The position numbers and the translations under genes were made by a program. Shown one piece after another: positions 60,002 to 64,000 of a DNA stretch of 64,000 nt. The stretch is from Clostridia bacterium. Lineage in GTDB: Bacteria > Bacillota > Clostridia > Christensenellales > CAG-917. The stretch spans positions 28,042 to 92,041 of the forward strand of contig CAAFLX010000035.1 in the NCBI GenBank assembly GCA_900763875.1, read 5' to 3'. How positions within the stretch are numbered: the stretch's first letter is position 1; every line of letters starts with the position of its first letter. Below the pieces are notes generated by a model that saw only the letters and a program-made list of their open reading frames with translations, had not been told where the DNA came from and did not search any database.

Positions 60002-60772
60002 ATGGGCAAAGTGCAAATTTGCGGTATGGACACATCTATGCTGCCAAAAATCAGTGCGAAGGAATGTGACGAGTTGCTGCTCAAAATAAAGAGCGGCGAC
60101 ACGGATGCAAGAGATTTGTTTTTGTATGCCAATATGCGACTTGTTTTGTCGTGTGTGGGCAGATTTTCAAAGTCATCGGAGTGTGCGGACGACCTTTTTC
60201 AAGTGGGAATGGTGGGGCTTTTGAAAGCTCTTGAAAACTTTGACGTCAATCTCGACGTGCGATTTTCAACCTATGCCGTGCCTATGATTTTGGGCGAAAT
60301 GCGCAGGGCGATTCGGGACAGGACAACCATAAAAGTGCCAAGAAGTATGCGTGATACGGCGTACAAGGCATTGAGGGCGAGGGAAGATTTGTCAAGGTGC
60401 AAAGCAAACGACCCGACTATGCTCGAAATTGCCGAGGAAATCGGCGTGTCCCTTGGTGAGGTGGCATGCGCTCTTGACGCAGTGAGCGAGCCTCTGTCCT
60501 TTTTCGAGCCTGTGTATAACGATGGCGACGAGGGACAGGAGCTTGTAGACCAACTTGCCGACAAGAAGGAAACAAGCGAGAATTGGACGGAAAAAATCGC
60601 GCTGTACGAAGCGTTGAAGGACGTGCCGCCAAGAGAAATGGAAGTGGTGCGCCTAAGATATTTTGACGGCAAAACGCAAATTGAAATAAGCCGAATCGTG
60701 GGAATATCGCAAGCGCAAGTATCTCGACTCGAAAAATCTGCAATCACCCGAATTAAAGCAAATATGTGTTGA
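60002..60772 (+). CDS. sigG: Sigma-G, late forespore sporulation sigma factor
   Basis: A 256-residue sporulation sigma factor. The N terminus KVQICGMDTSMLPKIS is the sigma-G signature (usual V-E-I-C-G-V-D-T-S-x-L-P). Region 2: NMRLVLSCVGRF, DDLFQVGMVGLLKAL; region 3: TIKVPRSMRDTAYKAL; region 4: EVVRLRYFDGKTQIEISRIVGISQAQVSRLEK. ATG 60002 with SD GAAGGAGG is clear; the frame upstream is only the repeat array. Order sigE-sigG is standard. Confidence 0.96.
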   Translation: MGKVQICGMDTSMLPKISAKECDELLLKIKSGDTDARDLFLYANMRLVLSCVGRFSKSSECADDLFQVGMVGLLKALENFDVNLDVRFSTYAVPMILGEMRRAIRDRTTIKVPRSMRDTAYKALRAREDLSRCKANDPTMLEIAEEIGVSLGEVACALDAVSEPLSFFEPVYNDGDEGQELVDQLADKKETSENWTEKIALYEALKDVPPREMEVVRLRYFDGKTQIEISRIVGISQAQVSRLEKSAITRIKANMC

Positions 60773-60912
60773 TGTTTTGCAAAAAAATGCTGTGGGATAA
60801 TTGTGCGGAAAAATAAATATCCTCAAACCACCGCGTTTGATGGGGGCGAGATTTGTGCGTTTTGATCTTTGGTTGAGCTTTGAGCATTTGGAAGCGTGCT
60901 CTGCTTTTGGCG

Positions 60913-61221
60913 TCAGTAGGGCGAATCTTTTTGTTCGCTAGGGGTTGGCGGCTCGTCGCTCATTGTTGCGGCATAGTTGCCCACAAGCTCCACAAGCAGG
61001 GCGTCCGCACCGATTTTGACGATGCGATTCCACGGAATAAAGATGCTCTCTGCGCTCGTGATGCTTTTTAGCAAGCTTTTTTTGCCCGGCACGACGATGC
61101 CCAAAACACTGCCGCAACTTGAAAATATCAAGTCGCACGCTTTGCCGAGTTCCTTGCCGTCGGCAAGGTTTATCACGCTTTTTCTTGACGTTTCCAAAAA
61201 TGAATACTGGCGTTGATTCAT
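60913..61221 (-). CDS. YlmC/YmxH-family sporulation protein (PRC-barrel)
   Basis: A 102-residue PRC-barrel protein of the YlmC/YmxH family, conserved in endospore formers beside sigG. Visible: SRKSVINLADGKELGKACDLIF, then IVVPGKKSL and IFIPWNRIVKIGADALLV, the paired half-barrels. Exact function unknown. ATG 61221 is chosen; ATG 61245 in frame would add 8 residues; neither has a good SD. In most relatives the gene points the same way as sigG; here it is on the opposite strand, between two plus-strand genes. Confidence 0.85.
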   Translation of the reverse strand: MNQRQYSFLETSRKSVINLADGKELGKACDLIFSSCGSVLGIVVPGKKSLLKSITSAESIFIPWNRIVKIGADALLVELVGNYAATMSDEPPTPSEQKDSPY

Positions 61222-61368
61222 ACTAAATGATATTCTTTTCTGCATATTTTATTCCGACAAAAATTGCGCTTTGCGGACAAAATCGTATAAAAATCGACTT
61301 TGTACCGCTCAAATTGTGTGCAAAAATCCGCCAAGCCACTAAATATGGTATTTTTTCAAAAATTATCA

Positions 61369-61397
61369 TTTACTTTTTTTGTATTATATTGTATAAT
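61369..61397 (+). promoter_or_regulatory. Promoter of nrdR
   Basis: TTTACT (61369-61374), 17-bp spacer, TATAAT (61392-61397). Confidence 0.8.
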
Positions 61398-61428
61398 AAC
61401 TGCATTAAACGTCGAGGTATGTATCAAA

Positions 61429-61908
61429 ATGAAATGTATCTATTGCGGTAGTATGGACAGCAAGGTCGTGGATTCAAGACAAAATGAGGACGGTACGTCA
61501 ATCCGCCGTCGCAGAGAGTGCGTCGTATGCGGCAAGCGTTTCACCACCTACGAAACCGTTGAGTCAACCCCCGTTATGGTCGTCAAAAAAGACGGCTCGC
61601 GCCAAGCGTTCGACCTGGGCAAAATCAAAATCGGCATTATGAAAGCGTGCGAAAAACGCCCTATTTCTATGTCGTCTATCGACAGATTGGTGGGGGATAT
61701 CCAACGCAAGGTGCTCAATTCGCTCGACCAGGAGATTTCCTCGACCGCTCTTGGCGATATGGTGATGGAGGGGCTTAAAGGCATTGACGAAGTTGCCTAT
61801 GTGCGCTATGCCTCCGTGCACCGCCAGTTCAAAGATATCAACACTTTGCTCGACGAAATCGAAAGCCTTGTCAAGCTCAAAGAGGAAATGACCCAAAAGC
61901 ACGACTGA
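61429..61908 (+). CDS. nrdR: NrdR, ribonucleotide reductase repressor
   Basis: A 159-residue regulator that senses ATP/dATP and represses ribonucleotide reductase genes. The N-terminal zinc ribbon is CIYCGS...CVVCGKRF (two CxxC pairs), followed by TTYETVE and the ATP-cone domain (VVKKDGSRQAFDLGKI...). ATG 61429 gives the standard length; GAGG at 61414 is a distant SD. No nrd gene or NrdR box is seen in the window. Confidence 0.95.
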   Translation: MKCIYCGSMDSKVVDSRQNEDGTSIRRRRECVVCGKRFTTYETVESTPVMVVKKDGSRQAFDLGKIKIGIMKACEKRPISMSSIDRLVGDIQRKVLNSLDQEISSTALGDMVMEGLKGIDEVAYVRYASVHRQFKDINTLLDEIESLVKLKEEMTQKHD

Positions 61909-62013
61909 CAACCAAAATATACGATTTGCAACTGCTTGCAAAAAGCAAAATGTGAAAAAGAAAATCAAAGATTTTCACAAAAGATAAACCACAAAAAATA
62001 CAAACGACAAACA

Positions 62014-62040
62014 AACGCTCTCGCAGAGGGCGTTTTAATT
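62014..62040 (+). terminator. Probable terminator of nrdR
   Basis: AACGCTCT (62014-62021) pairs with AGGGCGTT (62026-62033), one G-T pair included, followed by TTAATTT. Confidence 0.65.
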
Positions 62041-62061
62041 TCACAAAAAGCGCGAATAACC

Positions 62062-62091
62062 TTGACTTTTGTATTGTGCATATGTTAGATT
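62062..62091 (+). promoter_or_regulatory. Promoter of the mgtE leader
   Basis: TTGACT (62062-62067), 18-bp spacer, TAGATT (62086-62091). The transcript would start near 62098 with a leader of about 118 nt before mgtE. Confidence 0.7.
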
Positions 62092-62120
62092 AGTGCAAGA
62101 AAATTAAGGAGGTACAAGTC

Positions 62121-62183
62121 ATGGATTATCACCCACAAGATGACGGTCATCGAAGTTCGAGCATGATTTGTGCCCGTTTTTGA
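62121..62183 (+). CDS. 20-codon leader ORF upstream of mgtE
   Basis: ATG 62121 is preceded by a near-perfect SD (AAGGAGG at 62107-62113), the best in the neighbourhood, and encodes 20 residues with H-P-Q-D-D-G-H at positions 4-10 before a TGA stop. It ends 32 nt before mgtE, which itself has no SD. The coding strand contains a GATGAC-g-GTCATC inverted repeat (62139-62151). A proline/aspartate-containing leader before a Mg2+ transporter resembles in principle the MgtL leader of enterobacteria; homology is not claimed. A control role is inference. Confidence 0.55.
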   Translation: MDYHPQDDGHRSSSMICARF

Positions 62184-62215
62184 TGTTTTCGTCGGTCTTT
62201 TGACTTGATTTCGTC

Positions 62216-63886
62216 ATGGAAAACAAAATTTATATGATGTTGCAAGCCCTTGATTATGAGGGTATTGCCGCTTACGTATCCGAATTGGATACCGAGGACG
62301 CACGCCAAGTGTTGTGCGAGCTTGAAGAGAACGATTTGCGCAAGGTGTGCAACCACATCGACGCCGACAAATTGAGTTTGCTGTTGCCGCTTTTGGACGG
62401 TGAGAGCCAAAAAGCCATCGTTTCCGCCTTGCGTGAGGGCAAACTCGACGAGGTTATGGACAACGTGTCGGTTGGCGACACCATCGAGATTATCGACAAT
62501 CTGCCTGCCAGCGTCGCAAGCAAGGTGGTCGAGGTGGACGAGGTGGAAGATCTCATCGCCAAAAAGCGTTTCAAGAGCCTGAAAGAATTGCTGTCCAATA
62601 TGAACCCGGTCGATATTGCCGCCGCGCTCGAAAGCATCGCTCTCGACGAGAGAGTGGTGGTCTATCGCTTGCTTTCAAAGGACGTCGCCGCCGACGTTTT
62701 TGTCGAGCTTGAATCCGACTCGCAAAGAGAGTTGCTTGACAAGCTCTCGGATAAGGAGCTTTCGCAGGTTATGAACGACTTGTTCATCGACGACGCGGTT
62801 GACCTCATAGAGGAAATGCCCGCAAACGTCGTCAAGCGTCTTCTTGCGCACAGCGACAAGGATACGAGAAACTACATCAACGAGATTCTCAAATACCCCC
62901 AAAACAGCACAGGCAGCATAATGACGGTGGAAATGGTGTCGCTAAGCCCAAACATCACGATTGGCGAGGCTTTTGACAAAATCCGCAAAACCGCAATCGA
63001 CAAAGAAACCATTTACACTTGCTACGTTTTGGACGAAACCAGGCATCTAATCGGCGTAACCACCGTCAAAGAGATGCTCCTTGCCGACCCGAAGAGCAAA
63101 ATTGCCGACATAATGAACGAGAGTATCATTTGCGTTCACACCCTTGACGACAAAGAGGCGACTGCAAGAAAACTCTCCGACTACGGCTTTTTGGCAATGC
63201 CCGTCGTCGATGACGAGACGAGGCTTGTCGGTATCGTCACGGTTGACGACGCTCTCGACGTCATCGAGGCAGAGGACACCGAGGACATTTCAAAAATCGC
63301 CGCAACAAAGCCTTCGAGCAAACCCTATCTCAAAACTAGTGCTTGGACTATCTTCAAAAACCGCCTTCCGTGGCTTTTGATTTTGATGGTCAGCGCAACT
63401 TTTACGGGGCTTATCATCAACAAATTCGAGGGTAGACTCAACGCAATCAGCACCGTTCTCATCGCATGCGTGCCAATGCTTATGGACACTGGCGGAAACG
63501 CGGGCGCACAAGCCTCCGTCACCATTATCCGCGCGCTCGCACTCGACGAGGTAAGCACCAAAGACGTGATGAAAGTCCTCTGGAAAGAGATTCGCGTGTC
63601 GATTATGCTCGGTCTTTGCCTCGCCGTCGCTTGTTTTGCAAAATTGCAACTCATCGATAATCTCCTCTTTGGATATTCGGATTATACGCTCGCGCGCAGT
63701 GCGATTGTGGCAGTATCGATGTTCATCACGGTTGTTATGGCAAAAGTCATAGGCTGTTTGCTCCCAATCGGCGCAAAAGCCGTCAAGCTCGACCCTGCAG
63801 TTGTCGCATCGCCATTTATCACCACAATCGTTGACGCACTCTCGCTTATGGTGTTCTGCGGCTTGTCCGTCGGCATATTGTCGTAA
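62216..63886 (+). CDS. mgtE: MgtE-type Mg2+ channel with enlarged N-terminal domain
   Basis: A 556-residue magnesium channel, about 100 residues longer than usual. From the N terminus: an extra MgtE_N-like helical stretch (about 1-105: LPLLDGESQKAIVSAL, DNLPASVASKVVE), the regular MgtE_N domain (about 115-245), two CBS domains (TGSIMTVEMV..., about 250-380) and five membrane helices with the pore motif MLMDTGGNAGAQAS and the final DPAVVASPFITTIVDAL. In the family Mg2+ binding to the cytoplasmic part closes the channel. The start ATG has no SD and an in-frame stop lies 15 nt upstream, so the start is fixed by sequence; expression probably depends on the leader. Confidence 0.93.
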   Translation: MENKIYMMLQALDYEGIAAYVSELDTEDARQVLCELEENDLRKVCNHIDADKLSLLLPLLDGESQKAIVSALREGKLDEVMDNVSVGDTIEIIDNLPASVASKVVEVDEVEDLIAKKRFKSLKELLSNMNPVDIAAALESIALDERVVVYRLLSKDVAADVFVELESDSQRELLDKLSDKELSQVMNDLFIDDAVDLIEEMPANVVKRLLAHSDKDTRNYINEILKYPQNSTGSIMTVEMVSLSPNITIGEAFDKIRKTAIDKETIYTCYVLDETRHLIGVTTVKEMLLADPKSKIADIMNESIICVHTLDDKEATARKLSDYGFLAMPVVDDETRLVGIVTVDDALDVIEAEDTEDISKIAATKPSSKPYLKTSAWTIFKNRLPWLLILMVSATFTGLIINKFEGRLNAISTVLIACVPMLMDTGGNAGAQASVTIIRALALDEVSTKDVMKVLWKEIRVSIMLGLCLAVACFAKLQLIDNLLFGYSDYTLARSAIVAVSMFITVVMAKVIGCLLPIGAKAVKLDPAVVASPFITTIVDALSLMVFCGLSVGILS

Positions 63887-63923
63887 AGTAGAGCAAACTT
63901 AAAATCACCAAAATTTTTCACAA

Positions 63924-63952
63924 AAAAAAGCGCGCTTCTGTGCGCTTTTTTG
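63924..63952 (+). terminator. Terminator of mgtE
   Basis: AAAAAAGCGC (63924-63933) pairs with GCGCTTTTTT (63942-63951) over an 8-nt loop. Confidence 0.88.
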
Positions 63953-64000
63953 CATCGAATTTTTTATTGTATTATAAGGAAAATTTATAACTTATTTTAC

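Noticed and set aside
62041..62215. M-box (Mg2+) riboswitch before mgtE
   Set aside because: The transcribed leader is only about 118 nt, much of it the small ORF, and no M-box consensus stems or terminator/antiterminator are visible.
1..64000. CRISPR array, prophage or insertion sequence
   Set aside because: No regularly spaced identical repeats of 24-40 bp, no cas, transposase, integrase or phage structural gene is visible; short tandem repeats found here have other periods.

Overview
The window looks like core chromosome of an endospore-forming, Gram-positive member of the Clostridia (Bacillota), probably an uncultured lineage. The evidence is a Gram-positive-type DnaK, CIRCE/HrcA control of heat-shock genes, a division and cell-wall (dcw) cluster starting with mraZ, the ftsZ-spoIIGA-sigE-sigG-nrdR order, a MurE with the DNPR motif of meso-diaminopimelate ligases, SepF and RqcH. 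Strong sigma-A promoters (TTGACA-like, 16-18 bp, TATAAT-like) and clean intrinsic terminators let most transcription units be drawn. I see no prophage, transposase or CRISPR array; this is mostly housekeeping DNA with small oddities.

Layout. 1-4.8 kb: tsaB (cut by the window edge), rimI, an alpha/beta hydrolase, a membrane-anchored MurF-type ligase and ddl. 4.9-9.6 kb: an unknown membrane protein (minus strand), a NodB-type deacetylase, a double-OB SSB-like protein and a GH36 alpha-galactosidase. 9.6-14.3 kb: yggS, sepF, lspA, rluA-family synthase and an ABC exporter. 14.3-15.0 kb: tRNA-Thr(CGU), a decayed tRNA 3' end and unexplained hairpins. 15.0-23.4 kb: CIRCE-hrcA-grpE-dnaK-dnaJ-prmA-rsmE-mtaB-HIT. 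23.6-28.2 kb: a 1528-residue two-headed surface metallophosphatase (minus). 28.5-31.4 kb: a zinc-sensing SmtB-type repressor, a stand-alone HMA protein and a P1B-type ATPase with two matching operators. 31.5-34.8 kb: tRNA-Glu(CUC) (minus), a BaiH/2-enoate-reductase-like flavoenzyme, a hairpin array and a probable structured RNA. 34.8-43.3 kb: PAP2 phosphatase, rqcH (minus), tig, clpP, clpX, engB and a metallophosphoesterase (minus). 43.5-44.1 kb: a Cys-containing gene of unknown function broken by a one-base frameshift. 44.4-58.1 kb: dcw cluster mraZ-rsmH-(ftsL-like)-pbp-murE-mraY-murD-ftsW-murA-ftsA-ftsZ. 58.2-61.9 kb: spoIIGA, sigE, sigG, ylmC/ymxH (minus), nrdR. 62.0-63.9 kb: a short leader ORF and mgtE.

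The genes fit together as peptidoglycan precursor synthesis and septation (MurF, Ddl, MurE, MraY, MurD, MurA, FtsW, PBP, FtsA, FtsZ, SepF), protein quality control (Tig, ClpXP, DnaK system, RqcH), translation and tRNA modification (TsaB, RimI, MtaB, RsmE, RsmH, PrmA), metal homeostasis (SmtB-like/ATPase, MgtE) and the mother-cell and forespore sigma factors.

The observations I rate highest: (1) three unrelated minus-strand genes have a near-consensus promoter whose -10 box ends exactly 6 nt before the ATG, so transcription should start on the start codon (leaderless mRNAs); (2) a 20-codon ORF with a strong SD sits between the mgtE promoter and an mgtE lacking an SD, a candidate Mg2+-responsive leader; (3) a terminator-ended, base-paired, apparently non-coding minus-strand segment near 34.2-34.4 kb; (4) the zinc operon with two copies of one 16-bp palindrome; (5) atypical dcw proteins and the absence of murG and ftsQ from the cluster.
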